A stretch of DNA of 64,000 bases from Longispora fulva (GTDB lineage Bacteria; Actinomycetota; Actinomycetes; Mycobacteriales; Micromonosporaceae): positions 1,674,001 through 1,738,000 of the forward strand of contig NZ_JADOUF010000001.1 in the NCBI RefSeq assembly GCF_015751905.1. The letters are read 5' to 3'. The position numbers were made by a program, and so were the translations under genes. The notes below the pieces were generated by a model, which saw only the letters and a list, made by a program, of their open reading frames with translations, made no database searches and was not told where the DNA came from. How positions within the stretch are numbered: the stretch's first letter is position 1; each line of letters starts with the position of its first letter. This document shows positions 1 to 8,373 of this stretch, piece after piece.

Positions 1-743
1 CGGAAGGCCGCGCGCGATCCGGGGGCGCGCCCGGCGTACAACCCGATGGACAGCACCACGGCGGCGGTGGCGGTCACCGCCCACCCGAACCACGTCGGCG
101 GCCCGGGCGGCCCGAACGCCAGCACCGCCGACGCCGCGAACAGCCCCAGCGCCGCCAGCACCCGGCTCCCGGCCGCCCCGAGCCGGTGCGGCAGCCCGCG
201 CACCCCGGTCGCCGCGTCGTCGGCGAGGTCGGGCAGCGCGTTGGCGAAGTGCGCCCCGAATCCGAGCAGCGCGCCGGCTGTCATCAGCCACCACGGCGGC
301 GTCGCCGGCAGCGCGGACACCACGAACGCCGGCAACGCCGCGAACGACACCAGGTACGGCACGGGCGACAGGACGGTACGCTTCAGCGGCCAGTTGTACG
401 ACCACGCCGACACCAGCGCGACGGTCAGCACGACCCCGGCCCGCCACCCCGACAGCAGCGCGAGTGGCACGGTCGCGACCCCGGCGACCAGCGCGGCCAC
501 CCCGACGGTCCGCCGGGACACCTGCCCGGCCGCGACGGGCTTGTCGGTCCGGCCGACCCGGGCGTCGCGGTCCGCGTCGAGCCAGTCGTTGCCCCAGCCG
601 ACGGACAGCTGACTGGCGAGCATCGCCACGGCGACGGCCGCCACGCCGGACCACGACAGCCCGACGTTCACCGCCAACAGGGCCGTGACCAGCGTGACCG
701 CGAGGGTGGGCTCGGGGTGGCAGGCCCTGATCAGAGGAGACAC
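1..743 (-). CDS. UbiA-family prenyltransferase (partial, cut by left edge)
   Basis: Integral-membrane prenyltransferase that would attach an isoprenoid chain to an aromatic or phenolic acceptor. The Asp-rich motif NDWLDADRD lies about 50 residues in, followed by GRTDKPVAAG, both typical of UbiA enzymes; the rest is a series of hydrophobic helices. The start is taken as GTG at 743 (reads SPLIRACHPEPT after the first residue). The reading frame is still open at base 1, so the C-terminus is missing. It is divergent from the methyltransferase at 790 with only 46 bases between, suggesting co-regulation with the type III PKS genes. Acceptor and donor cannot be deduced. Confidence 0.85.
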   Translation of the reverse strand, partial: MSPLIRACHPEPTLAVTLVTALLAVNVGLSWSGVAAVAVAMLASQLSVGWGNDWLDADRDARVGRTDKPVAAGQVSRRTVGVAALVAGVATVPLALLSGWRAGVVLTVALVSAWSYNWPLKRTVLSPVPYLVSFAALPAFVVSALPATPPWWLMTAGALLGFGAHFANALPDLADDAATGVRGLPHRLGAAGSRVLAALGLFAASAVLAFGPPGPPTWFGWAVTATAAVVLSIGLYAGRAPGSRAAF

Positions 744-777
744 ACCCGATAGTGTGGGCCTCGGGCCCGGGGCGTGC

Positions 778-783
778 CACTCT
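778..783 (+). promoter_or_regulatory. -10 box (CACTCT), leaderless-type start
   Basis: CACTCT lies 6 bases before the GTG at 790 and there is no Shine-Dalgarno sequence, so the methyltransferase mRNA probably begins at or next to its start codon. Confidence 0.4.
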
Positions 784-789
784 GGACGG

Positions 790-1485
790 GTGCGTCGCCC
801 CCCGAACGACCTCGGACTCTACGACGACCTCGCCGACGAGTGGTGGGACCCCGCCGGGGCGTTCGCCATGCTGCACTGGCTCGCCGCCGCCCGGGCCCGG
901 CTCGTCCCGCCGGCGACCCGCTCCGGCGCGGTCCTCCTCGACCTCGGCTGTGGCGGCGGCCTGCTCGCCCCGCACGTGGCGGGCAAGGGCTACCGGCACG
1001 TCGGTGTCGACCTGGTGCCCAGCGCCCTCGGCCACGCCACCCGGCACGGCGTCGACGCGGTCCGCGCCGACGTGTCCGCGCTGCCGGTCCGTTCCGGCCG
1101 CGCCGACGTGGTCAGCGCGGGGGAGATCCTCGAACACGTCACCGACCTGGAGGCCACGGTCGCCGAGGCCTGCCGCGCGCTGCGTTCCGGCGGGCTGCTC
1201 GTCCTGGACACCCTCGCCGACACGGCGCTGTGCCGGCTGGTCGCGATCACCCTCGCCGAGCGGGTCGGCGGCGCGCCGCGCGGCGTGCACGACCCGGCGC
1301 TGCTGGTCGACCCGGCCCGGCTCGTCGCGCTGTGCGCCGAACACGGGGTCGAGCTGGAGGTGCGCGGCATCCGCCCGTCGCTGACCGGCCTCGCCCGCCG
1401 CGCCGCCGGCCACCCGGGCCCGGTGCCCATGGTCCCCACGTTCACGACGGCCGTCTTGTACCAGGGAAAGGGAGTGAAGTGGTGA
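790..1485 (+). CDS. UbiG-like SAM-dependent methyltransferase
   Basis: Class I methyltransferase of about 231 residues. The SAM-binding motif LLDLGCGGG is near residues 48-56, followed by VGVDLVPSAL and the post-motif GEILEHV. The N-terminus (DEWWDP, then LHWL) resembles UbiG/Coq3 O-methyltransferases that act on prenylated phenols. GTG 790 is chosen because it sits 6 bases after a -10 box and gives the usual length; an in-frame ATG at 685 would overlap the divergent gene. It overlaps the acyl-CoA dehydrogenase by GTGA. Likely O-methylates the aromatic product of the linked type III PKS (inference). Confidence 0.85.
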   Translation: MRRPPNDLGLYDDLADEWWDPAGAFAMLHWLAAARARLVPPATRSGAVLLDLGCGGGLLAPHVAGKGYRHVGVDLVPSALGHATRHGVDAVRADVSALPVRSGRADVVSAGEILEHVTDLEATVAEACRALRSGGLLVLDTLADTALCRLVAITLAERVGGAPRGVHDPALLVDPARLVALCAEHGVELEVRGIRPSLTGLARRAAGHPGPVPMVPTFTTAVLYQGKGVKW

Positions 1486-2624
1486 CCGATCTCGTCCGTA
1501 CCGCCGAACGGCTGGCCCGGGGTTTCGCGCCCCGGGCGGCCCAGCACGACGCGTCCGGGGTGTTCCCTGCCGCGGACTTCGCCGACCTGCGCGCCGCCGG
1601 CCTGCTCGGCCTCATGGTGCCGGCCCGGCTGGGCGGCCTGGGCGCCGGCTTCGCCGAGTACGCGGCGGTGGCCACCGAACTGGCCAGGGGCAACGGGGCG
1701 ACGGCCCTGGTGTTCAACATGCACGCCTCGGTGACCGGCGCGCTCGCGCACACCCCGGACGCCCTGGTCCGGGCCCTGGGCGCTCCGGACTCCTACTTCG
1801 AGGCCCGCGACCGGATCCTCACGGGCGCGGCGACCGGCTCGCTGTACGCGGTGGCGATGAGCGAACGTGGCGCCGGCTCGCGGCTGTCGAAGCTGACCAC
1901 GTCGTACACGAGAGTGGACGGGGGTTTCCGGATCACCGGGTCGAAGACCTTCGTCTCCGGGGCCGGGCACGCCGACGCCTATCTCGTGGCCGCCCGCGAC
2001 GGCGGGGAGGTGTCCCAGTTCCTGGTGCCGGCCGGCGAGGGTCTGCGGGTCGAGGAGACCTGGGACTCCCTCGGCATGCGGGCCACCGGCAGCCACGACC
2101 TGCACCTCGACGTCGTCGTCTCCGCGGACGCCCTGCTCGGCGGCCTGGAGGGCCTGGCGCTGCTCGCGGCCCAGCTGATGCCGCAGTGGCTGGTCGCCTC
2201 CTACGCGGCGGTGTACGTGGGCGTGGCCCGCGCCGCCATCGACGCCGCCGTCGCGCACCTGGTGGAGCGGAATCTGCACGAACTGCCGGCGGTGCGGGCC
2301 AGGATCGGCCGGGCCGACGCCGCCGTGGCTGCGGCGGCACTCGTCGTCACCGAGGCCGCGAGACGGGTCGACTCCGCACCGGGCGACGACGAGACCAACG
2401 TCTGGGTGTGGCGGGCCAAGCTCCTGGCGGGCACGACGGCCGCCGAGGTGGCGGCCTCGATGCTGGAGGCCGCCGGCACCTCGGCCACCCGGCGCGGCCA
2501 CCCCCTGGAGCGGCTGTACCGCGACGCCCGGTGCGGTTCCCTGCAACCGGCCACCTCCGACGTGTGCGCCGACTGGCTGGGCACCGTCGCGCTCGGCGGC
2601 GATCCGAACCCGGGCCGATGGTGA
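1482..2624 (+). CDS. Acyl-CoA dehydrogenase family protein
   Basis: FAD enzyme of about 380 residues. It shows the family's helical N-terminal domain (AGLLGLMVPARLGGLGAGFAEY), central beta domain with AMSERGAGS and ITGSKTFVSGAGHAD, and a C-terminal helical domain. GTG 1482 overlaps the upstream stop, and its end overlaps the PKS start by 7 bases, so the three genes are translationally coupled. A role in making or desaturating the acyl starter or product of the PKS is plausible but unproven; it could instead be an acyl-ACP oxidase-like member. Confidence 0.85.
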   Translation: MTDLVRTAERLARGFAPRAAQHDASGVFPAADFADLRAAGLLGLMVPARLGGLGAGFAEYAAVATELARGNGATALVFNMHASVTGALAHTPDALVRALGAPDSYFEARDRILTGAATGSLYAVAMSERGAGSRLSKLTTSYTRVDGGFRITGSKTFVSGAGHADAYLVAARDGGEVSQFLVPAGEGLRVEETWDSLGMRATGSHDLHLDVVVSADALLGGLEGLALLAAQLMPQWLVASYAAVYVGVARAAIDAAVAHLVERNLHELPAVRARIGRADAAVAAAALVVTEAARRVDSAPGDDETNVWVWRAKLLAGTTAAEVAASMLEAAGTSATRRGHPLERLYRDARCGSLQPATSDVCADWLGTVALGGDPNPGRW

Positions 2625-3649
2625 CCCCGACGATCGCCGGCATCGGGATCGCGCTGCCGGCGGCCAGCAGTCAGGACGCGCTCTGGCACGGCTACTTCCA
2701 CCGGCACTTCAACGGCTCGGCCCTCGCCAAGCGGATCTTCGCCAACGCCGGGGTCGACCAGCGGCACACCGTGCTCAACCCGATCGGCGAGGACTTCTCG
2801 GGGGAGTCGACCGGCACCAGGATGCGCCGGTACGCCGCGGAGGTCGTGCCGCTGGGCAAGTCCGCGGTGATCGCCGCGCTGGCCGACGCCGGCGTGGAGG
2901 CGGGCGCGATCGGACTGCTGGCCGTGGCCACGTGCACCGGGTACACGACGCCCGGGCTGGACATCCTGCTCGCCAGGGACCTGGACCTCGACCCGGGGCT
3001 GCGCCGCCTGATGATCGGGCACATGGGCTGCTACGCGGCGCTGCCCGGCCTGGCGTCCGTCGCCGACTACGTGGCCGCGTCCGGCAGACCCGCCGTGCTG
3101 CTGTGCGCGGAACTGCCCAGCGTGCACGTCCAGCCGCCCACCACCGAGGTCGACCAGATCGTCTCGCACGCCCTGTTCAGCGACGGCGCGGCCGCCGTGG
3201 TGGTCACGCCGGGCGGTCGGGGGTACGCGGTCGAGGGCTTCGCAGCCCGCACCGACCCGGCGACGGCCGACCACATGACGTGGGAGGTCACCGACCACGG
3301 TTTCCGGATGGGCCTGTCGCCGAAGGTGCCCGACGTGCTGGAACTGCACATCGCGCCCCTGGTCGACGAGCTGCTCGGCGCGCACGGCCTGGGCCGGTCC
3401 GACGTGGACGGCTGGGCGCTGCACCCGGGCGGGCCGGGCATCCTCGCCGCGGCGGCCAAGGGCCTGGGCCTGCCGTCGTCGGCGCTGGACGTGTCGCGGG
3501 CGGTGCTCCGCGCACACGGCAACTGTTCCTCGGTCACCGTGCTCCTCGTTCTCGAGGCGCTCCGGTCGGCGGGCGCCTCGACGGTCCTGGCGGCGGCGTT
3601 CGGCCCGGGGCTCACCCTGTACGGCGGACTGCTCCGCAAGGTCGGCTGA
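2618..3649 (+). CDS. Type III polyketide synthase (chalcone synthase family)
   Basis: Homodimeric condensing enzyme of 343 residues that would extend an acyl-CoA starter with malonyl-CoA and cyclise the chain to a resorcinol, pyrone or similar phenolic. The catalytic triad is readable: Cys138 in GHMGCYAALPG, His269 in LHPGGPG and Asn302 in HGNCSSV. The length is typical of bacterial enzymes (about 340-390). The neighbouring UbiA, methyltransferase and dehydrogenase suggest a prenylated, methylated phenolic lipid. The actinobacterial alkyl-hydroquinone pathways are the closest precedent I know, but the exact product is inference. Confidence 0.93.
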   Translation: MVTPTIAGIGIALPAASSQDALWHGYFHRHFNGSALAKRIFANAGVDQRHTVLNPIGEDFSGESTGTRMRRYAAEVVPLGKSAVIAALADAGVEAGAIGLLAVATCTGYTTPGLDILLARDLDLDPGLRRLMIGHMGCYAALPGLASVADYVAASGRPAVLLCAELPSVHVQPPTTEVDQIVSHALFSDGAAAVVVTPGGRGYAVEGFAARTDPATADHMTWEVTDHGFRMGLSPKVPDVLELHIAPLVDELLGAHGLGRSDVDGWALHPGGPGILAAAAKGLGLPSSALDVSRAVLRAHGNCSSVTVLLVLEALRSAGASTVLAAAFGPGLTLYGGLLRKVG

Positions 3650-3666
3650 GCCGGTCCGGAAACGCC

Positions 3667-3700
3667 GGACGGCGACGACTCGGGGGAGTCGTCGCCGTCC
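3667..3700. terminator. Bidirectional terminator hairpin
   Basis: A perfect 15-bp stem (GGACGGCGACGACTC with its complement) closed by a GGGG loop lies between the converging PKS and GDPD genes. There is no T-run, as is common in this phylum. Confidence 0.8.
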
Positions 3701-3735
3701 AGCGAGGGCCCGGCGCTGCGGGGTGAGGCGCGCGC

Positions 3736-4839
3736 TCAGCGACCCGCGAAGTCCCGGGCGAGGACGCCGATGTCGGCCATGTCGGTGAAAAGCCCGTCCA
3801 CGCCCGCCCGGTGGAACGCGACCTGCTCGTCGATCGCCCGGCCGTACGCGTTCGGGTCGGTCCCGGTCCGGTAGTCCACCGGCAGGAACTGGTTCTCGGC
3901 CCGGAACGTGTACGGGTGCACGACCATCCCGGCCGCGTGCGCGTCGGCGACCAGCGAGGTCGGCGTGCCCAGCGTGCCGTCGGCCCTGCGCGGGATGACC
4001 AGGCTCTTGTCCGGCCCGATCCCGGAGACGAACCGGCTGAGCTCCTTGAGCCCGTCGGCGGACAGGTAGCTCGCGTACGGCCGCGGGTCCCCGAACGGGC
4101 CGCCCGCCGCCGACGCCAGGAACACCAGCCGGGCCCGGACCTTGTGCACGTCGTGCAGGTCGCGCAGGTTGTTGGCCTCGAAGGACTGCACGAACACCGG
4201 GGCGGTCGGCTTGTTCAGGTTGTTGTGCCGCAGCGCCTCGGCGAGCGGGGCCTCCAGCGCCAGACCGATCGAGCGGAAGTAGCTCGGGTGCTTGGTCTCC
4301 GGATACACGCCGATCTCGCGGCGCAGCTCCTTGCACAGCCGGTCCTGCAGGTCCAGGATCTCCTGGAACGTCGGCACCTCGAACAGGCCGTTGTAGATCG
4401 TGTTGCGCTGCCGGACGGCGGGCAGCCGCTCCACGGCGCGCAGCGTCTTGAGCTCGGCGAGCGTCAGGTCCTCGGTGAACCAGCCGGTCACGGTCACGCC
4501 GTCGATCACCTTGGTCGCCTTGCGGCCGGCGAACTCGGCCCGCGAGGCGATGTCGGTGGTGCCGGAGATCTCGTTCTCGTGCCGGGCGACCAGCACCCCG
4601 TCCTTCGTGGACACCAGGTCCGGTTCGACGAAGTCCGCGCCGAGGCGGGCGGCCAGCTCGTAGGAGGCCAGGGTGTGCTCGGGGCGGTACCCGGACGCGC
4701 CCCGGTGGCCGATCACGAGCGGGCGGTTCGAGGGCTTGCCCGGGGCGGCGAAGGCCACCTCCGAGGCGATCACGGGGGCGGCGATGGCGGCACCGGCCGC
4801 GAGCGCTCCCATGCGCAGTACCTGCCGACGGTCGGCCAC
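3736..4839 (-). CDS. Glycerophosphodiester phosphodiesterase, exported
   Basis: GDPD/GlpQ-type enzyme of about 367 residues that hydrolyses glycerophosphodiesters to glycerol-3-phosphate and an alcohol outside the membrane. The N-terminus DRRQVLRMGALAAG followed by an Ala-rich stretch looks like a Tat signal. The catalytic signature IGHRGASGYRPEHT (about residues 43-56) and the metal-binding VEPDLVSTKDGV follow. GTG 4839 is preferred because GGAGG lies 4-5 bases upstream and it starts just before the signal peptide; an upstream in-frame ATG at 4941 would add an implausible extension. Possibly scavenges phosphate or remodels teichoic acid. Confidence 0.88.
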   Translation of the reverse strand: MADRRQVLRMGALAAGAAIAAPVIASEVAFAAPGKPSNRPLVIGHRGASGYRPEHTLASYELAARLGADFVEPDLVSTKDGVLVARHENEISGTTDIASRAEFAGRKATKVIDGVTVTGWFTEDLTLAELKTLRAVERLPAVRQRNTIYNGLFEVPTFQEILDLQDRLCKELRREIGVYPETKHPSYFRSIGLALEAPLAEALRHNNLNKPTAPVFVQSFEANNLRDLHDVHKVRARLVFLASAAGGPFGDPRPYASYLSADGLKELSRFVSGIGPDKSLVIPRRADGTLGTPTSLVADAHAAGMVVHPYTFRAENQFLPVDYRTGTDPNAYGRAIDEQVAFHRAGVDGLFTDMADIGVLARDFAGR

Positions 4840-5313
4840 AGCTCCTCCAAGGGTTGATGATCGTCCTACCTGGCCGGAGTCAACGCGTCCCGGGCGACCC
4901 GTGGCCCAATCGGGGGTGAACGCCAACCGAATACGCGCCACACTCGCCCGGGTGCCGTGCGCGTCCCGGTATTCCCTCGTTGTCCGAGTTCGTCGGGCCG
5001 GCCGGGTCGAGGACGGGGGGAGCGGTCGGTGACCCTCGGCCCGTATGCCGTCCAGCCGGCCGCGTTGCCGACGGTGCGCGCGGCCCGGGCGGGCCGGCCG
5101 GTCCAGGTGGTCGGCCGACCCGCCTGACTGTGCGTTGCGTCACACTGCATGCACGGCGGGTGAGATGAGCGTGACGCCGGTGATCAACCGGACAGAATCG
5201 CCTCGGTTTGTTGTTGTTTTGAGTTGATTACAGGCATTGCCGCGACATCGGCCCCCCTCTACGGTGAGATGACGTTTGCGAGCACCTGCTGATGTAGCTG
5301 CGAGGACACCGGC
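4840..5313. other. 474-base intergenic region, divergent promoters
   Basis: No gene is supported here. The stretch separates the divergent GDPD and M23 genes. Bases 5160-5313 are AT-richer than the surroundings and end in the untranslated leader of the M23 gene. I looked for a c-di-AMP (ydaO-type) riboswitch, common before actinobacterial cell-wall hydrolases, and did not see its conserved blocks. Confidence 0.5.
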
Positions 5314-7566
5314 ATGGCGGAGAGAAGAGGTCCCCGGGCGAGCGTCCGGCGATGGACCCTCGGAGTGGCGACCACGCTCGCGCTCGCGGTCGGCCTGACC
5401 CCGACGACGGGCTGGGCCGATCCGGCGGTGGGCGACACGGGCACCCCGGCCCCGGTCGAGCCCAACCCGGACGCCACGACCCGGAACGACACCCCGACGG
5501 GTACCGGCGACCCGGCCGCCGGGCAGTCCACGGCCCCCGGGGCGGGAACGGCCGACCACGCGGGGGAGTCAGGGGCGACGCCCCCGGCCACCGGGCAGCC
5601 AGCGGCAGCGGATCAGCCCGCGGCGGCCGACGCGCCCGCCCCCGGCCAGCCGGCGCCCACCGGCCCCGCGGCGACCCCGTCCCCGCAGACGCCGGCCGGC
5701 ACCCCGAGCCGGGCCGGGGATCCCACCCCGGCCACACCCGAGCCTTCCCCGTCGCCCACGCCACCACCGGGCCCGGGCGTCCCGACCGCACCCCCCACGG
5801 CCGGGCCGCAGCCCTCCGACACACCGAGCCCCACGCCGAACGCCACCCCGAATCCGGCCCCGAGCCCGACGGCCGGGCCCGCCCCGATCCCGTCCGGAAC
5901 ACCGGGCCCGACGCCGTCCGGCACGCCGGGTCCGACGCCGACCCCGTCCGACACCCCGAGCCCGTCCGGGACCCCGGGCCCGGGCCCCTCCCCGACGCCG
6001 TCGGGCACCCCGGGGCCCACCCCGAGCCCCTCGGGCACGCCGACCCCGTCGTCCTCCCCGTCGCCGGGCCCGACCACCCCGAGCGAGCCCGAGCCCGCCC
6101 GGCCGAAGCCGCCGGCGCGGCCGGTGCCGCCGCTCGTGCCCGCCCAGCCGCCCCTCGCCCAGGGCACGACAGCCGCCCAGCTGGCCCTGGAGGCCGCGAT
6201 CCGGGCCGCTGACGAGGCGAAGGCCGAGGCGGCCACGGCGGCCCAGACGGCGGCCACCGACGCGGCCGCCGTGACCACGGCCGAGGCGGCCGCGACGGCC
6301 AGCCGCGCTACCCGCGACCATCTGCGGACCGAGTTCAACGACGAGATCAGCCGGCTGTACCGGGGGCCGTCCTACAACGACCTGCGGCAGTTCGCGCCGG
6401 ACACCTCCGTGCGCAAGAGCAGCGAGCTGGCCGGGAAACTGAAGTCGGCGGAGGAGCAGGTCACCGCCGACGAGGCGGCCCTCGTGGCGGCCAGGGGCAA
6501 GGCCCTGTTGAGCGCGGCGGCGTCGAAGGCCGCCGAGGACCGCCGGGTCGCCGCCGACGCGAAGGTCGAACTGCTGCGCGCCGAGGTCGGCCGGCGACCA
6601 GCTCCCCCGGTGGTGGTGACCGCGACGCCGTTCACCCTGTGCCTGGCGGCCGCCCCGGCGGGTTCCCGGATGGGACTCTCGCCGGCCCAGTCGGCCAACG
6701 CCGCGACGATCGTGGCCGTGGGGCGCCGGCTCGGCGTACCCGAAAAAGGCCTGGTGGTCGCTATTGCCACCGCCATGCAGGAGTCCTCGCTGCGCAACCT
6801 CGCCAACGTCGCCTATCCGGAGTCGTTGTCGATGGCCAACCAGGGCGTGGGCTACGACCACGACTCCCTCGGCCTGTTCCAGCAGCGCCCGGCCACCGGC
6901 TGGGGCACCCCGGGCGAGGTGATGACCCCGGAGTACGCGGCGGAGAAGTTCTACCGGTCCCTGCTCAAGGTCCCCGGCTGGCAGGACCTGCCGGTGACCG
7001 TGGCCGCGCAGTCCGTGCAGCGCAGCGCGTTCCCCGACGCCTACGCCCGCCACGAGGCCGCCGCCGCCCAACTCGTCGCCGGCCTCGCCGGGATCGAGTG
7101 CGCCACCGGCGCGTGGGTCGCGCCGGTCGGCGCGTCCATCACCTCCGGCTACATGCAGCCAGGCCGCCCCGACCACCACGGCGTCGACCTGGGCGCGGCC
7201 CGGGGCACCCAGATCCGGTCTGCGGCGGCCGGGGTCGTGCGCACGGCGGCGTGCGACGCCACCCAGGGCGGCCGCGACTACGGCTGCGACACCGACGGCT
7301 CGGTCGCCGTCACGGGCTGCGGCTGGTACGTCGACGTCGAGCACGCCGACGGGGTCATCACCCGCTACTGCCACATGCTCCGCCGCCCCGAGGTGACCGT
7401 GGGCGACCAGGTCGCCGCCGGCCAGGTCCTCGGCCAGGTGGGCACGAGCGGCAACAGCTCCGGGCCGCACCTGCACTTCGAGGTGCACCTCGGTGGGGGC
7501 CGCGACAACGCGTCCACCACGGACCCGGTCGGCTGGATGCGCGGCCACGGCGTACCACTGAACTGA
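5314..7566 (+). CDS. Secreted M23 peptidoglycan endopeptidase with lysozyme-like segment
   Basis: Large secreted protein of 750 residues. In order: signal peptide (about 1-35); a Pro/Thr/Ser-Gly linker of roughly 250 residues with repeated SGTPGPTP-type units; an Ala-rich helical, probably coiled-coil, segment (about 285-430); a lysozyme-like segment with TAMQESSLRN and SLGLFQQRP (about 460-590); and a C-terminal M23 domain with zinc ligands H621xxxD625 and H719xH721 (PHLHFEVH). It probably cleaves peptide cross-bridges in the cell wall, with the linker spanning the envelope. ATG 5314 is the only start placing the signal peptide at the N-terminus. Confidence 0.9.
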   Translation: MAERRGPRASVRRWTLGVATTLALAVGLTPTTGWADPAVGDTGTPAPVEPNPDATTRNDTPTGTGDPAAGQSTAPGAGTADHAGESGATPPATGQPAAADQPAAADAPAPGQPAPTGPAATPSPQTPAGTPSRAGDPTPATPEPSPSPTPPPGPGVPTAPPTAGPQPSDTPSPTPNATPNPAPSPTAGPAPIPSGTPGPTPSGTPGPTPTPSDTPSPSGTPGPGPSPTPSGTPGPTPSPSGTPTPSSSPSPGPTTPSEPEPARPKPPARPVPPLVPAQPPLAQGTTAAQLALEAAIRAADEAKAEAATAAQTAATDAAAVTTAEAAATASRATRDHLRTEFNDEISRLYRGPSYNDLRQFAPDTSVRKSSELAGKLKSAEEQVTADEAALVAARGKALLSAAASKAAEDRRVAADAKVELLRAEVGRRPAPPVVVTATPFTLCLAAAPAGSRMGLSPAQSANAATIVAVGRRLGVPEKGLVVAIATAMQESSLRNLANVAYPESLSMANQGVGYDHDSLGLFQQRPATGWGTPGEVMTPEYAAEKFYRSLLKVPGWQDLPVTVAAQSVQRSAFPDAYARHEAAAAQLVAGLAGIECATGAWVAPVGASITSGYMQPGRPDHHGVDLGAARGTQIRSAAAGVVRTAACDATQGGRDYGCDTDGSVAVTGCGWYVDVEHADGVITRYCHMLRRPEVTVGDQVAAGQVLGQVGTSGNSSGPHLHFEVHLGGGRDNASTTDPVGWMRGHGVPLN
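6734..6749 (-). repeat. Copy of 16-mer CCTTTTTCGGGTACGC
   Basis: Exact reverse-complement copy of the 16-mer also found at 46490-46505. This copy lies inside the M23 gene. See the repeat finding. Confidence 0.5.
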
Positions 7567-7600
7567 CGGTGCGGGCCCGTCGCGGGTCAACGGCGAGGCC

Positions 7601-7606
7601 TAGAGT
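7601..7606 (+). promoter_or_regulatory. -10 box TAGAGT, leaderless-type start
   Basis: TAGAGT lies exactly 6 bases before ATG 7613 with no ribosome-binding site, so the GNAT mRNA probably starts at its start codon. Confidence 0.6.
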
Positions 7607-7612
7607 GTGCCC

Positions 7613-8068
7613 ATGATCATTCGCCGGGGGACCTCGGAGGACGTGGCGGCGCTCGCGGAGTCGCGGGACGTGGGCGCCGACCGGCTCGGCGAGTTCGCGG
7701 CGTGGATCGACGCGCACGCGGACACGCACCTTCCGTACCTGGCCGAGGTCGACGGCGAACCGGTCGGGTACGCCTGGCTGCTGGTGGCCGAGCGGGTCCC
7801 CGGCGGCGGCTCGTTCGACCGGCGGTACGGCGACGTCCAGGCGGTCTGCGTGCGCGAGGCGTACCGCGGCCGCGGCGTCGGCGGCGCCCTGATCGCGGCG
7901 ATCCTGGACGAGGCGCGCACCCGTGGTCTCCTGCACGTGACCGTGCACTCCGGCCGCCGGGCGGTCGACTTCTACCTCAGGTCCGGTTTCCGCCACGACC
8001 GCCAGACACTGTACTGGGACAGCGCCGGCGGGCCGGACACCGCCACGTCGGACCGCTCGGCCCCTTAG
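7613..8068 (+). CDS. GNAT-family N-acetyltransferase
   Basis: Small acetyl-CoA-dependent acyltransferase of 151 residues. The acetyl-CoA-binding loop REAYRGRGVGGALI (about residues 83-96) is the diagnostic motif A, followed by AVDFYLRSGFRHDRQTLYW (motif B). Substrate is unknown. ATG 7613 is chosen over GTG 7607 because of its spacing from the -10 box. It ends tail-to-tail, with a 4-base overlap, against the remnant of a methyltransferase gene. Confidence 0.85.
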   Translation: MIIRRGTSEDVAALAESRDVGADRLGEFAAWIDAHADTHLPYLAEVDGEPVGYAWLLVAERVPGGGSFDRRYGDVQAVCVREAYRGRGVGGALIAAILDEARTRGLLHVTVHSGRRAVDFYLRSGFRHDRQTLYWDSAGGPDTATSDRSAP

Positions 8069-8310
8069 AGCCGCCGGACGCGCAGCACGCCGGTGAGCAT
8101 CGGCAGGGTGAACGCGCCGCTGGCGGTCTCCGGTCTACCCGCCAGGAAAGCCCGGATCCGGCCGAGCGCGGCCCCTCGGTCCTGTTCGGGCATGACCAGC
8201 ATCCCCGAGCTCGAGGCCGGCGACCCAGCCGACCCGGTCGTCCAGGACGTTCCACAGGCCGGCCAGGACGCCCCCGGGCACGAGGACCCATCCACGCGGC
8301 CACCCTATCC
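8065..8310 (-). pseudogene. Remnant of a class I methyltransferase gene (truncated, frameshifted)
   Basis: Two leftward frames together look like the last third of a SAM-dependent methyltransferase. One reads VLVPGGVLAGLWNVLDDRVG (about 8215-8295). The other, after a frame change near 8195-8215, reads GRIRAFLAGRPETASG, then FTLPMLTGVLRVRR, to a stop at 8065. The SAM-binding half is absent and no start is sensible, so this is a decayed gene rather than a functional one. A sequencing error could explain the frameshift but not the missing N-terminal half. Confidence 0.55.
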
Positions 8311-8373
8311 GCGCCGCCGCCGGTCGGCCACCGACACGGCGCGGACACGTGTCGATGGCCGCCGACGGGCCCG

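Noticed and set aside
5160-5313. c-di-AMP (ydaO) riboswitch before the M23 gene
   Set aside because: The position is typical, but the conserved sequence blocks of that riboswitch are not present.
5700-6100. Tandem DNA repeats in the M23 gene
   Set aside because: The repetition comes from codons of a Pro/Thr/Ser/Gly linker (SGTPGPTP-type units), not from a separate repeat element.
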